Part shown: piece by piece, positions 1 through 6,741 of the stretch
Layout of the letters: each line of letters starts with the position of its first letter
Position numbering within the stretch: position 1 is the first letter of the stretch
Assembly: GCA_900550095.1 (NCBI GenBank)
Contig: URRG01000068.1
Location: 1 to 9,185 of the forward strand
DNA: 9,185 nucleotides
DNA from: an uncultured Oscillospiraceae bacterium
GTDB lineage: Bacteria; Bacillota; Clostridia; Oscillospirales; Acutalibacteraceae
Direction of reading: 5' to 3'
Notes under the pieces: generated by a model
Told to the model about the DNA's origin: nothing
The model's input: only the letters and a program-made list of their open reading frames with translations
Databases searched by the model: none
Program-made: the position numbers and the translations under genes

Positions 1-30
1 AGCCCCCGGAGAGATATCTCTCCGGGGGCT
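1..30 (-). terminator. Perfect 30-bp palindrome, probable terminator or processing hairpin after the lipoprotein gene
   Basis: Bases 1-15 are the exact reverse complement of bases 16-30, giving a GC-rich hairpin that starts 43 nt past the stop of the minus-strand lipoprotein gene. On the minus strand the expected T-tract would fall to the left of base 1, outside the window, so intrinsic termination cannot be confirmed. On the plus strand no T-run follows (CCCTATTATAAAG). It could instead be an intercistronic stabilising hairpin if permease genes follow off-window. Confidence 0.6.
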
Positions 31-48
31 CCCTATTATAAAGAGATG

Positions 49-66
49 AAAGACAAGAAAGACAAG
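49..66. repeat. Tandem 9-bp duplication
   Basis: The 9-mer AAAGACAAG occurs twice in direct succession (49-57 and 58-66) in the untranslated stretch between the lipoprotein stop codon and the palindrome. It is probably a small slippage duplication with no evident function. Confidence 0.5.
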
Positions 67-72
67 CGTAAA

Positions 73-1785
73 TTACATTTCATCCAAGAAGCGGTCATAA
101 GCCGTCTGCATGGCCTGCAGCATCTCCTGCAGCCCGATCCCGTTCAGGGTCTCCAAATAAGAATCCCACTCCTCGTCGATTTTTCCGTTCACGACCCATT
201 CAGCGGTGATACGGTTGGCATTGGTGATAAGATCCGACTGTACCTGATTGACAATATCCGATTCCTCCGTTGTGTAGAGCAGTGGAGGCAGGACTTCCTG
301 ATCCACATTGTCAGAGGCTCTGATTTCACGGATCTTCTGCGATTTTGCATCGGTGTAATGGAGATGGTGGTACTTCTCATAGGCCTCTGTAGGCATGATA
401 TAGGGGAAGGAACTGGCAGGGCAGCACTTGTTGCGGAAGGTCTGGGTGTTGACGCCTTCCGGCGGATCGGCCACCATATAGGCTTCCCCGTTGTTGCACT
501 CTGTGCAGGGAACCAGGCGGATCTGCTGCTCGGCATCCACCTTGTCGCCGTAGCGCCCTTCCATCCATGCAAAGGCGCGTATGTCATCCTCATAGAAATA
601 ATCGGCCACACGCACGGCGACTTCCGGATAAGGGCACGTTTTTGTAACGGCCCACCGTCCTGCGTCCGTGTCGTAAGGAGAGCAGTATGGAGTAGGCTCA
701 AGTCCATTGAGGCCCGTCATGGGATCCAGATACTCGTAATGGTCATATGCGTCATAGGTAGCGAAATTGTCGCCTATCTCCCAGACGGAGGCCACGCCCA
801 CAACAGGCGTCTCGGAGGTCAGCTTTGCAGAATATTGATCCGCCGTCTGACTGAAGCCTGTTTCATCCAAGAGCCCTTCGCTGTGAAGCTGATGCAGCCA
901 CTTGATAAAATTCCTGTATTCTTCTGTGGCCGCGACAAAATAAACCTTGCCATCCTTTACGTTCATCAGACTGTTGGGAGAAGGACACTGGAAGGAGTTC
1001 GCCAGCCAGTCCAGGCCAAAGTCCCAAGCCCCGTTTGTGCCCATAACAGCGCCCTGCCAACTCAGCGGGATCTCATCCGCCTGGCCATTGCCGTTGGGAT
1101 CCTTCGTCTTGAACGCTCTCAGAACTTCCGTGAATTCATCCAGCGTAGTGGGCATTTCCATCCCCACCGCTTCTAGCCAATCGGTATTGATAGCGCCGAT
1201 ACGGTTCAGGCCGATCCAGGGCGCTATGCCGGAGGTGGGCATTGTATAACGGTGGCCGTCCGGAAGGGTGGTGCTGGCTTTCACCGCCACCAGCTTTCCG
1301 TAGTCGCTTTCCATTTTTTCCATCAAATTGGGGCAGTATTTTTCCTGCATCTCCTCCAGAGGGATCAGAACGCCGTCGTTTGCATACCGGATGATCTCTG
1401 TGGCTGTCAATCCGTCCTTGATAATGTCCGGATAATCCCCCGACCCCATTTTTATGGTTTTCTTCTCCGCATATGAAGAGCTTTCCACCAGCTCAAACTC
1501 AAAATGGACGTTTGTCACATCCTCCATTTCCTGCACAAGGATATAGTCGTTCCAGTCTTCAGGGCTTTCGGAATTTCTGGAACCGTATACTTTCAGGGTC
1601 ACGCTCTCATTTACAACGGGCCAGCCGCTTTCATTGAAGTTTGGATCTTCGTTTTTGCTGCTCCCAGTGCTTCCCGTGCCGGAAGAACCGGAAGAAGCTC
1701 CATTGCCCGAACAACCGGCCGCTGCCGTCAGCATAATGCAGGCCAAAAGGCCGGCAAATATGCGGCGGCGTCTCATTTTTCTCAT
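73..1785 (-). CDS. Extracellular solute-binding lipoprotein of an ABC transporter (LplA-like)
   Basis: This 570-residue protein is a substrate-capturing lipoprotein, expected on the outer face of the membrane and delivering a sugar or oligosaccharide to an ABC importer. The N-terminus is a lipoprotein signal: a basic stretch MRKMRRRR, a hydrophobic core at residues 9-23 and a lipobox LTAAAGC with Cys25 as the lipidated residue. A Ser/Gly/Asn linker follows to about residue 50. The mature part has the look of the large LplA/LipO-type family 1 binding proteins, including a GDYPDII segment after the first domain strand and a WAVTKTCPYPEVAVR segment typical of this group. Its length is normal for clostridial and Paenibacillus members. 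The start is supported by AAGGAAG upstream and by the basic N-terminus. A divergent AraC-type gene is the likely regulator. No permease or ATPase gene is visible, so the substrate is unknown. Confidence 0.88.
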   Translation of the reverse strand: MRKMRRRRIFAGLLACIMLTAAAGCSGNGASSGSSGTGSTGSSKNEDPNFNESGWPVVNESVTLKVYGSRNSESPEDWNDYILVQEMEDVTNVHFEFELVESSSYAEKKTIKMGSGDYPDIIKDGLTATEIIRYANDGVLIPLEEMQEKYCPNLMEKMESDYGKLVAVKASTTLPDGHRYTMPTSGIAPWIGLNRIGAINTDWLEAVGMEMPTTLDEFTEVLRAFKTKDPNGNGQADEIPLSWQGAVMGTNGAWDFGLDWLANSFQCPSPNSLMNVKDGKVYFVAATEEYRNFIKWLHQLHSEGLLDETGFSQTADQYSAKLTSETPVVGVASVWEIGDNFATYDAYDHYEYLDPMTGLNGLEPTPYCSPYDTDAGRWAVTKTCPYPEVAVRVADYFYEDDIRAFAWMEGRYGDKVDAEQQIRLVPCTECNNGEAYMVADPPEGVNTQTFRNKCCPASSFPYIMPTEAYEKYHHLHYTDAKSQKIREIRASDNVDQEVLPPLLYTTEESDIVNQVQSDLITNANRITAEWVVNGKIDEEWDSYLETLNGIGLQEMLQAMQTAYDRFLDEM

Positions 1786-1823
1786 TGCTCTCTTCCTTTC
1801 TCATTCGATTAGTTGTCAGATGC

Positions 1824-1946
1824 GAACGATATTTCGTACTTTATCATTCAATGTTTAGTTGGTTTGCTATGTTAAACTTTAGTCTCATTTTTGTATCCAA
1901 TAAGACACTCTCCGTATGATCCATTCGTTACAGCTGCAGAACGATA
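1824..1946. promoter_or_regulatory. Candidate operator cluster, GAAYGATA motif
   Basis: GAACGATA lies at 1824-1831. Its near-mirror TATCATTC (reverse complement GAATGATA) lies at 1842-1849, making a 26-bp imperfect inverted repeat with a 10-bp gap. A further GAACGATA lies at 1939-1946. Seen another way, GTACTTTATCATTC at 1836-1849 and the reverse complement of 1939-1952 match at 13 of 14 bases. A weaker copy (GAATGAGA on the minus strand) is at 1799-1806. The inverted pair is 39-62 bp upstream of the lipoprotein start, and the distal copy is about 100 bp further. Binding by the adjacent AraC-type protein is inferred. Confidence 0.45.
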
Positions 1947-2151
1947 AAGTACAATTATTACTGATTTTCTCATAAAAGAGAATCTATTTCATCCAAAATA
2001 TACCATTTATACTATATAAATACCAGAAACTATGTATATCATTTCAGACAATATTTGCAGAAAATTTTGAGTAATGTGCCAGTTGAAAGGAGATCTGTTT
2101 TTTTATAAAATTATCGTAAAGTGAATTTTCGCCGACTGAAACCCGCGCAAC

Positions 2152-2158
2152 GGAGGTG
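2152..2158 (+). promoter_or_regulatory. Ribosome binding site that sets the AraC-type start
   Basis: GGAGGTG at 2152-2158 is a near-perfect Shine-Dalgarno sequence placed 9 nt before the ATG at 2168. An in-frame GTG at 2156 lies inside this motif and so cannot be the start codon served by it. Confidence 0.75.
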
Positions 2159-2167
2159 AACGCCTGT

Positions 2168-2938
2168 ATGATTCCCTTTTATGAAAATAAACCGGATTCT
2201 GTCTATGCGTTTTTGTTTCCCAACATTACGTTCCCGCCCCATATGCATATCGTCATCGAAATGATGTACCTTCTTTCCGGAAAGGTATCCGTCACCGTCG
2301 AAGACGAAACGTTTTCTCTCGAAAAAGGAGATATTTTTCTGGTTTTTCCCAACCAGGCACACAGCTATGAAAGCACGAACTGCGAAAATCTCATGCTCCT
2401 TCTCCCCACGGCCGCCTTGGGTTCTCTGGCGGGAGCCATTCAGGGGAAGCGCCCCCTGCGCTATTACCTGCGCGCTTCCGAAGTTCCTCCTTACGTTTCT
2501 GCCGTTCTGGAAGCGCTCTATACGCTTCGCCGCACAGCCGGGCCCGAAGAACAGGAAGCCCTTGCTCACGCCGCCTTCGCAGGCGTTATCGCCAGGCTTG
2601 GGCTGACCGAAGCCCAAAGCAGCCAGCCGGCCTTTATCGGCCAAGCCATGGAATGGATCGCCGAATCCTACCGGAAGCCTATTACCCTGCAGTGGCTGGC
2701 CCGGAAGCTGGGCGTCAGCAAATGCTATCTGTCACGGGAACTGAATTCGTTCCTGAAAATGGGATTTCGGGAATATATCAACTGCCTTCGGGTAGACTAC
2801 GCTAAAAATCTTCTGAAGCGGACGAATCTGTCTATAACGGAAATCGCTTTAGAAAGCGGTTTTGACAATCCGCGTACCTTCAACCGGGCGTTTCAGTCCG
2901 TAACGAATACGACCCCCAGAAATTTCCGCAAAAGCTGA
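2168..2938 (+). CDS. AraC-family transcriptional regulator with N-terminal cupin domain
   Basis: This 256-residue protein is a DNA-binding transcription factor that probably senses a small molecule, likely a sugar. The N-terminal half is a cupin (AraC-binding type). Residues 25-38 fit the cupin motif HxHxxxE-x6-G (H25, H27, E31, G38), and G54 to H65 give the second motif ending PNQAH. The C-terminal part (residues 172-256) is a two-helix-turn-helix AraC domain: LARKLGVSKCYLSREL is the first unit, and SITEIALESGFDNPRTFNRAF with a closing TPRNFRK is the canonical second. ATG 2168 is preferred over an in-frame GTG at 2156, which lies inside the Shine-Dalgarno sequence. The gene is divergent from the solute-binding lipoprotein gene, which is its likely target together with its own promoter. 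The target and effector are inferences. Confidence 0.92.
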   Translation: MIPFYENKPDSVYAFLFPNITFPPHMHIVIEMMYLLSGKVSVTVEDETFSLEKGDIFLVFPNQAHSYESTNCENLMLLLPTAALGSLAGAIQGKRPLRYYLRASEVPPYVSAVLEALYTLRRTAGPEEQEALAHAAFAGVIARLGLTEAQSSQPAFIGQAMEWIAESYRKPITLQWLARKLGVSKCYLSRELNSFLKMGFREYINCLRVDYAKNLLKRTNLSITEIALESGFDNPRTFNRAFQSVTNTTPRNFRKS

Positions 2939-2997
2939 AGGAATACGAGCGGCCAAATGAATGAAGCCGGCATACACAACACAAAGGATACAAGCAA

Positions 2998-3039
2998 AAC
3001 GTCCCTCTTCCCGGAAACGCATCCGGGAAGAGGGACGTT
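2998..3039 (-). terminator. Strong hairpin between convergent genes, terminator for ddh
   Basis: A perfect 17-bp stem (2998-3014 with 3023-3039) encloses an 8-nt loop, between the convergent AraC-type gene and ddh. On the minus strand the stem runs into GTTTTGCTTGT, a modest U-tract, so it best fits termination of ddh about 110 nt after its stop. On the plus strand it begins 59 nt after the regulator stop but is followed by CTCGCC, so it may only weakly terminate in that direction. Confidence 0.8.
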
Positions 3040-3148
3040 CTCGCCTCATCTCAATATTTCTGCCCTATACCGGCCAAAGGCTAAAGGCTGAAACCGGCAT
3101 AAAGTGCTTTTCGTTTCTCCAAAGGCTGCGTACGGCAAACTCAGACCG

Positions 3149-4135
3149 TCAGAGCATTTCCCTGCGGAGCTCTTCACCGCTTTTAGGGCTGAGATATGCG
3201 GGAGGGATATCAAAGAGCGTCTTGCAGCCCGTCTGCCCTTCCAGAGAAAGGCGGTAAACGGCTCTGGCGCAGGCTACCAGAATGGAGGATGTGAATTCCG
3301 GGTTGGAATCTAACTTCAGGGAATATTCCACAATATGGCTGTTTTCCCTGTTCCAGCCGGTCTTCCCGCTGCGAAAGACAAAACCCCCGTGAGGAATGCC
3401 GCTGTGGTCGCGCTTCAATTCCTCTTCACTGATAAAATGCACTGTAGTGTCATACTCGTCAAAATAGTTGGGCATCGACTTGATCTCGCGCTCGATGCGC
3501 TCCAGGTCGGCCCCCTCCTCCGCCACGACAAAACACTCGCGGGTGTGCTTCTGCCGGGTGGTGAGCTCCGGGTTCTTCCCGCTGCGCACAGCTTCCAGGG
3601 CCGCCTCCACGGGGATGGTATACTGTCTTGCATCCTTCACGCCTTCCACACGGCGGATCGCGTCGGAATGCCCCTGGCTGACGCCTTTTCCCCAGAAGGT
3701 GTAGCTGGCGCCCTCAGGCAGGATCGCCGAGCCGTACAGACGGTTGAGCGAAAACATCCCCGGATCCCATCCGGCGGAGATTACGGCCACCTTCCCGTTC
3801 CTTCTGGCCGATGCATCCACATCGCTGAAATGCTCCGGAATACGGGCGTGTGTGTCAAAGCTGTCTACCACATTGAACTGCTGAGCCAACTGCGGAGTCT
3901 GTTTCGGCAGATCCGTGGCGCTTCCGCCGCAGAGGATCATAACATCGATGGAGTCTGCCATAGAGGAAGCCTGTTCCATCGAAAGCACGGGGACCCCCTC
4001 CGTAAGAATCTTAACCGTATCAGGGGCGCGGCGCGTAAAGACGGCGGCGAGCTCCATGTCCGGCGTCTGGCGAAGAGCGCACTCCACGCCCCGGCCCAGA
4101 TTGCCGTATCCTGCTATTCCCACTCGAATGCTCAT
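3149..4135 (-). CDS. ddh: meso-Diaminopimelate dehydrogenase (EC 1.4.1.16)
   Basis: This 328-residue enzyme makes meso-diaminopimelate in one step by NADPH-dependent reductive amination of L-tetrahydrodipicolinate, feeding peptidoglycan and lysine synthesis and bypassing the acylated dap branches. The length is close to the roughly 320-residue Corynebacterium glutamicum enzyme. The Rossmann loop is GYGNLGRG (residues 9-16). Family signatures are CGGSATDLP (69-77), VDSFDTH (90-96), AGWDPGMFSLNR (121-132), WGKGVSQGHSDA (148-159) and PHGG (248-251). T173, R199 and H249 fall where I recall the C. glutamicum substrate-binding residues T169, R195 and H244. The start is fixed by AGGAGG 8 nt upstream. 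It has its own promoter and a terminator on each side, so it appears monocistronic rather than part of a dap operon. No frameshift or missing key residue was seen. Confidence 0.96.
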   Translation of the reverse strand: MSIRVGIAGYGNLGRGVECALRQTPDMELAAVFTRRAPDTVKILTEGVPVLSMEQASSMADSIDVMILCGGSATDLPKQTPQLAQQFNVVDSFDTHARIPEHFSDVDASARRNGKVAVISAGWDPGMFSLNRLYGSAILPEGASYTFWGKGVSQGHSDAIRRVEGVKDARQYTIPVEAALEAVRSGKNPELTTRQKHTRECFVVAEEGADLERIEREIKSMPNYFDEYDTTVHFISEEELKRDHSGIPHGGFVFRSGKTGWNRENSHIVEYSLKLDSNPEFTSSILVACARAVYRLSLEGQTGCKTLFDIPPAYLSPKSGEELRREML

Positions 4136-4143
4136 ATATGATA

Positions 4144-4149
4144 CCTCCT
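4144..4149 (-). promoter_or_regulatory. ddh ribosome binding site
   Basis: On the minus strand AGGAGG lies 8 nt before the ddh ATG. A small hairpin (GCCGGC arms at 4165-4170 and 4180-4185, 9-nt loop) sits about 15 nt further upstream in the leader and leaves the site free. Confidence 0.8.
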
Positions 4150-4207
4150 GCAGCTTTCTGTTCCGCCGGCCTTTGAGCAGCCGGCATACGTTTTCTTGCC
4201 GATACCT

Positions 4208-4236
4208 ATTTTAGCCACAAACGGGCTGTATTGCAA
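4208..4236 (-). promoter_or_regulatory. Probable sigma-A promoter of ddh
   Basis: On the minus strand TTGCAA (4231-4236) is followed, after a 17-nt spacer, by TAAAAT (4208-4213), a good housekeeping match. It would start transcription near 4200, giving a leader of about 65 nt. That is too short for a lysine riboswitch. It lies just downstream of the GNAT terminator, as expected for an independent ddh transcript. Confidence 0.65.
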
Positions 4237-4248
4237 GCCCCCTGCAGG

Positions 4249-4284
4249 AAAAACCGGCGTTTTCCCAAAAGGCGAACAGCCGGC
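4249..4284 (-). terminator. Probable terminator of the GNAT gene
   Basis: On the minus strand GCCGGC (4279-4284) pairs with GCCGGT (4253-4258, last pair G-U) around a 20-nt loop that can add three inner GTT/AAC pairs. The stem is followed by a T-run (about 4249-4253). It lies roughly 57 nt past the GNAT stop and directly before the ddh promoter. Confidence 0.55.
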
Positions 4285-4340
4285 ACGGTACGTCCGGAAA
4301 GAGGCAAAAGCCGTTTCTGCCGGCACCGGGGCAGGCCGCC

Positions 4341-5114
4341 TTAGCGTTCTTCCAGCGCGGAGCCCCTCAGATACACCGTATAGGGCCGGTCCGCATGATA
4401 CCCAAGCCGTTCCGCCAGCCGGACAGAACGGAGATCGATAGCGTCCCAGCTGGGATACAGCCCTCTTTCGAGGCATTCCAGGATCAGCCGGGCGGCGCAG
4501 GCCTTTCCCAGTCCCATCCTGCGGAAATCCTTCCTTGTGTCGATCTCGATTTCGATGCCGCCGCTGTATACCGTATAGGAAGAAGCGCCCGCGACGGGCC
4601 TCCCTTCATACACCGCCGCAAAGCCCAGCCCCCGGGCGGCAAAATCCTCATAATCCGCAAACTGTGAGCAAAAATCCCTCGACCAGTCCTCCTTCATCAG
4701 CGGAGCATAGAGCTCCCGCCCGATAGGAACCACCGAAAAGCCCGGGGCCATGCCGTCCAGACAGCTTTTCAGCACTTCCTTCGAAAAAACGCCCGGCTCC
4801 TTTTTGACGGCATACCGGCAGGATCGTACAACCCGGCCTTTCAGCGTCTCTTCCAGGCAGGAAGCCCATTCCTCATCCCGGGGAACAAGGATCTCTCCCC
4901 CGGCTTCCTTCACCAGCCCTTCATAGGGCCTTCCCGCGAAAAAGCTGAAATCCCCCACCGTTATACATGCGGAGGACGGAACTTCCCAATCGTCCGCCAA
5001 CGCCTCGCCCATATGTCCCTGCAGGCAGGACCATATCATGGTCTCTTCCCATCCCGCAAACAAAGGAGCTATCGCTTCCATTTTCCCCATACTAGTATTA
5101 AACCACCTTTTCAT
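4341..5114 (-). CDS. GNAT-family N-acetyltransferase, ZmaR-like type
   Basis: This 257-residue protein is a predicted cytoplasmic acetyl-CoA-dependent N-acetyltransferase. It fits the two-part GNAT group that includes the zwittermicin A self-resistance protein ZmaR: a divergent N-terminal half (about residues 1-125) and a C-terminal GNAT fold. The acetyl-CoA loop RRMGLGKA begins at residue 198 after the strand GIEIEIDT. The end matches the family pattern SVRLAERLGYHADRPYTVY. The acceptor is unknown. The frame stays open upstream to 5270, but the extra residues look non-coding, so ATG 5114 is chosen; it has a weak GGTGA 5 nt upstream. ATG 5090 (MGKMEAIAPLF) is a possible alternative, with GGTGG 12 nt before it. 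The gene lies 213 nt downstream of a same-strand MFS transporter gene. Confidence 0.82.
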   Translation of the reverse strand: MKRWFNTSMGKMEAIAPLFAGWEETMIWSCLQGHMGEALADDWEVPSSACITVGDFSFFAGRPYEGLVKEAGGEILVPRDEEWASCLEETLKGRVVRSCRYAVKKEPGVFSKEVLKSCLDGMAPGFSVVPIGRELYAPLMKEDWSRDFCSQFADYEDFAARGLGFAAVYEGRPVAGASSYTVYSGGIEIEIDTRKDFRRMGLGKACAARLILECLERGLYPSWDAIDLRSVRLAERLGYHADRPYTVYLRGSALEER

Positions 5115-5327
5115 TTCATTCACCGGCGGAGGAATCGCCCTCTGGGCCCGCCTCAGGCGAATATCTGCACGGCTGATAGACGCACAGGCGGACGGAGACC
5201 GTCCCAGAACTAAAATCTTTATAATCTGCAGCCTGCCGTTCCCGAAAAACGGCTGCAGAACGCAAAACACACAGCCGCATATTTCCAGAAAAGTTCCTTT
5301 CCCGAACAGGCCAAAGTCCCATGCGGA
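5115..5327 (-). promoter_or_regulatory. Leader region between the MFS and GNAT genes
   Basis: This 213-nt stretch separates two same-strand genes and has no convincing small gene. It holds an imperfect hairpin (CTGCAG arms at 5226-5231 and 5253-5258 with an inner CCGTT/AACGG stem) lacking a T-run, a possible -10 (TATAAA) next to that hairpin, and two compact GC-rich stem-loops at 5190-5204 (GGACGG-AGA-CCGTCC) and 5149-5159 (CGCC-TCA-GGCG). A separate GNAT promoter with a structured leader is possible but unproven. Confidence 0.35.
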
Positions 5328-6626
5328 TCAAGCCCCAGGCTCTGGTTCATCTATATCGTCTGCCTCGTTGAATTCAGGCTCCTGGATACGCCCGATGATC
5401 ACCATGGCCGCTACAAACAGGAGAAACATAAAGATAAAGGGAAGGCGGCGGTCCAGGCTGGAAAGCCACCCTGAAAAATACCCGAAGGGAGACGCAAAGG
5501 CAATGGTGGAAGCCATGATCAGGGCGTTGATCCGGGCCCTTTCCTGGGGATTGATATTCAGCTGAAGAAGCGCATCCTTCCGGGGGTTGATCAGCGCGGC
5601 GGCTACGGCTCCCATGAAGACATAGACCACCACACAGGGCAGGTTCCCCTCCGGGCTCATCACCAGCAGCAGAACGGCGCCGGCGTAGAGCGCCAGACCG
5701 GCCCACATGGGGATCCTGAACTTTACGCTGTCCAGCTTATGCCGTATGCCCACCATGAAAATCAGCATAACGGCCGCATTCAAAATGGGGAACAGCGCCA
5801 AATATTCATCGGAAATCCCCAGCCACTGGGTCACATACAAGCTGAAAAAATTTACGCTGACCAGATTGGTGATATACAGTATCACCGACACGGCAACCGC
5901 TTTCAGCGTTCCTTTGCTTTTCAGCACCCTGGGGATCAGCTGCCGGTATTCCCCCAGCATATGTAATACAGAAACTTTCTTCGTTTCGGCCCTGCGGATT
6001 TTTCCCTGCCTGGTTTCCCGGCAGAACCGAAACGTTATCAGCGTCTTCAGTATCATAGTCACAGAAAAAACCAGATATAAAATCCGAAGAACCGGCACAA
6101 CGGAATACGAATTGATGAACAGGCCCGACAAAGGGGCAAAAAACACCGCAACCAGGCCGCCGATATTCACCCAGGTGCATAACCCCACCAGATCCTTCGG
6201 CTCCGCATCCTCGATCAGCAGGCAAAACCACGCGGTCTGATTGATCTGTTCGAAACTGTTCAGCACCGCCGCCGCCAGAAACAACCAGAAATTATTGGAA
6301 ATGCACCATATCAGGCAGGCTATCGCCCACCCGAAAAAATCGCCCATCATAGTGGTGAATTTTCGCCCCATCTTATCGGTCAGTATACCGCCAAAGAAGG
6401 AAAAAGCCACCTGAACGACCATGGCGATGGATAGGATCAGCCCGATCTGAACATCTGTGATCCCTTGGGTATACATATACAGCGTAGCGAAGGGAGCGAT
6501 CAAATTATAGGGAATCCCCCACAGAGGCTCTATGGGCACCAGAATCCCCGGATTTCCCTTATTGCGGGACAACACCTCCAGAAGTGGATGCTCCCTCAGC
6601 CTTTTCATTTTAGACAGTATCCGCAT
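5328..6626 (-). CDS. Major facilitator superfamily transporter
   Basis: This 432-residue inner-membrane protein is a secondary transporter of unknown substrate. About eleven to twelve hydrophobic segments are visible, starting near residue 38. The MFS motif A between helices 2 and 3 is GGILTDKMGRK (residues 79-89). A basic cytoplasmic loop (RFCRETRQGKIRRAETKK) separates the two halves, and the C-terminus is an acidic tail with many Asp and Glu. The frame is open upstream to 6800, inside the recombinase gene, but ATG 6626 is chosen because GGAGA lies 4 nt before it and the upstream residues are not MFS-like. Its 5' flank borders the presumed junction of the mobile element, so its original promoter may have been displaced. 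Pairing with an acetyltransferase gene is compatible with drug export, but this is conjecture. Confidence 0.88.
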   Translation of the reverse strand: MRILSKMKRLREHPLLEVLSRNKGNPGILVPIEPLWGIPYNLIAPFATLYMYTQGITDVQIGLILSIAMVVQVAFSFFGGILTDKMGRKFTTMMGDFFGWAIACLIWCISNNFWLFLAAAVLNSFEQINQTAWFCLLIEDAEPKDLVGLCTWVNIGGLVAVFFAPLSGLFINSYSVVPVLRILYLVFSVTMILKTLITFRFCRETRQGKIRRAETKKVSVLHMLGEYRQLIPRVLKSKGTLKAVAVSVILYITNLVSVNFFSLYVTQWLGISDEYLALFPILNAAVMLIFMVGIRHKLDSVKFRIPMWAGLALYAGAVLLLVMSPEGNLPCVVVYVFMGAVAAALINPRKDALLQLNINPQERARINALIMASTIAFASPFGYFSGWLSSLDRRLPFIFMFLLFVAAMVIIGRIQEPEFNEADDIDEPEPGA

Positions 6627-6630
6627 ACTT

Positions 6631-6635
6631 TCTCC
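6631..6635 (-). promoter_or_regulatory. Ribosome binding site that sets the MFS start
   Basis: On the minus strand GGAGA lies 4 nt before ATG 6626. It supports this start over the in-frame ATG at 6800 within the recombinase gene. Confidence 0.65.
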
Positions 6636-6670
6636 GTCCCCGTTTTCCCATACTGCTTTTTTTATTGGCG

Positions 6671-6691
6671 GCATCCGGCTCAGCCGGATGC
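6671..6691. repeat. Perfect inverted repeat with 10-bp arms
   Basis: GCATCCGGCT, one C, then AGCCGGATGC form a perfect 21-bp symmetric site between the recombinase and MFS genes. On the plus strand a run of seven T precedes the repeat at some distance and none follows. On the minus strand an A-run follows. It is therefore not a classical terminator. It may be an operator, a dispersed repeat palindrome, or part of an attachment site. Confidence 0.6.
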
Positions 6692-6717
6692 TGACCGGAA
6701 GCCCCGACCTTATAGAA

Positions 6718-6741
6718 GGCGTCCGAAGAGCTCGGAACGCC
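6718..6741 (-). terminator. Possible weak terminator of the recombinase gene
   Basis: On the minus strand GGCG-T-TCCGA and TCGGACGCC pair around AGCTC-type loop bases with one bulged base, starting 12 nt past the recombinase stop, and are followed by TTCTAT. The stem is strong but the U-tract is poor, so read-through into the MFS gene is possible. Confidence 0.4.

Larger units (their letters stand above)
1786..2167. promoter_or_regulatory. AT-rich divergent intergenic region
   Basis: This non-coding stretch of about 380 bp separates the divergent lipoprotein and AraC-type genes and must hold both promoters. It contains the GAAYGATA cluster (separate entry) and a second symmetric site at 2005-2021, ATTTATA-CTA-TATAAAT, with perfect 7-bp arms, which may overlap the regulator's -10 region. 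I could not pick a convincing -35/-10 pair for either gene, as would be expected if transcription depends on an activator. No small gene with a good ribosome binding site was seen. Confidence 0.6.

Noticed and set aside
46..1176. Long plus-strand open frame of 376 codons opposite the binding-protein gene
   Set aside because: It is antisense to a clear lipoprotein gene, has no recognisable domain and an atypical composition; it is a shadow frame caused by the codon bias of the real gene.
2156..2167. Upstream GTG start for the AraC-type gene
   Set aside because: The GTG is part of the GGAGGTG Shine-Dalgarno sequence that serves the ATG at 2168.
3335..4141. Plus-strand open frame of 268 codons
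   Set aside because: It lies antisense to ddh, whose identity is certain, and shows no family features.
4136..4207. Lysine riboswitch or T-box in the ddh leader
   Set aside because: The predicted leader is only about 65 nt and has no T-box sequence; one small hairpin is all that is seen.
5226..5258. Intrinsic terminator after the MFS gene
   Set aside because: The stem is bulged and neither strand carries a T-run after it; it may still be a processing or leader structure.
5115..5270. N-terminal extension of the GNAT protein to 309 residues
   Set aside because: The extra residues do not resemble the GNAT family, have no good ribosome binding site, and cover a region with hairpins and a possible promoter.
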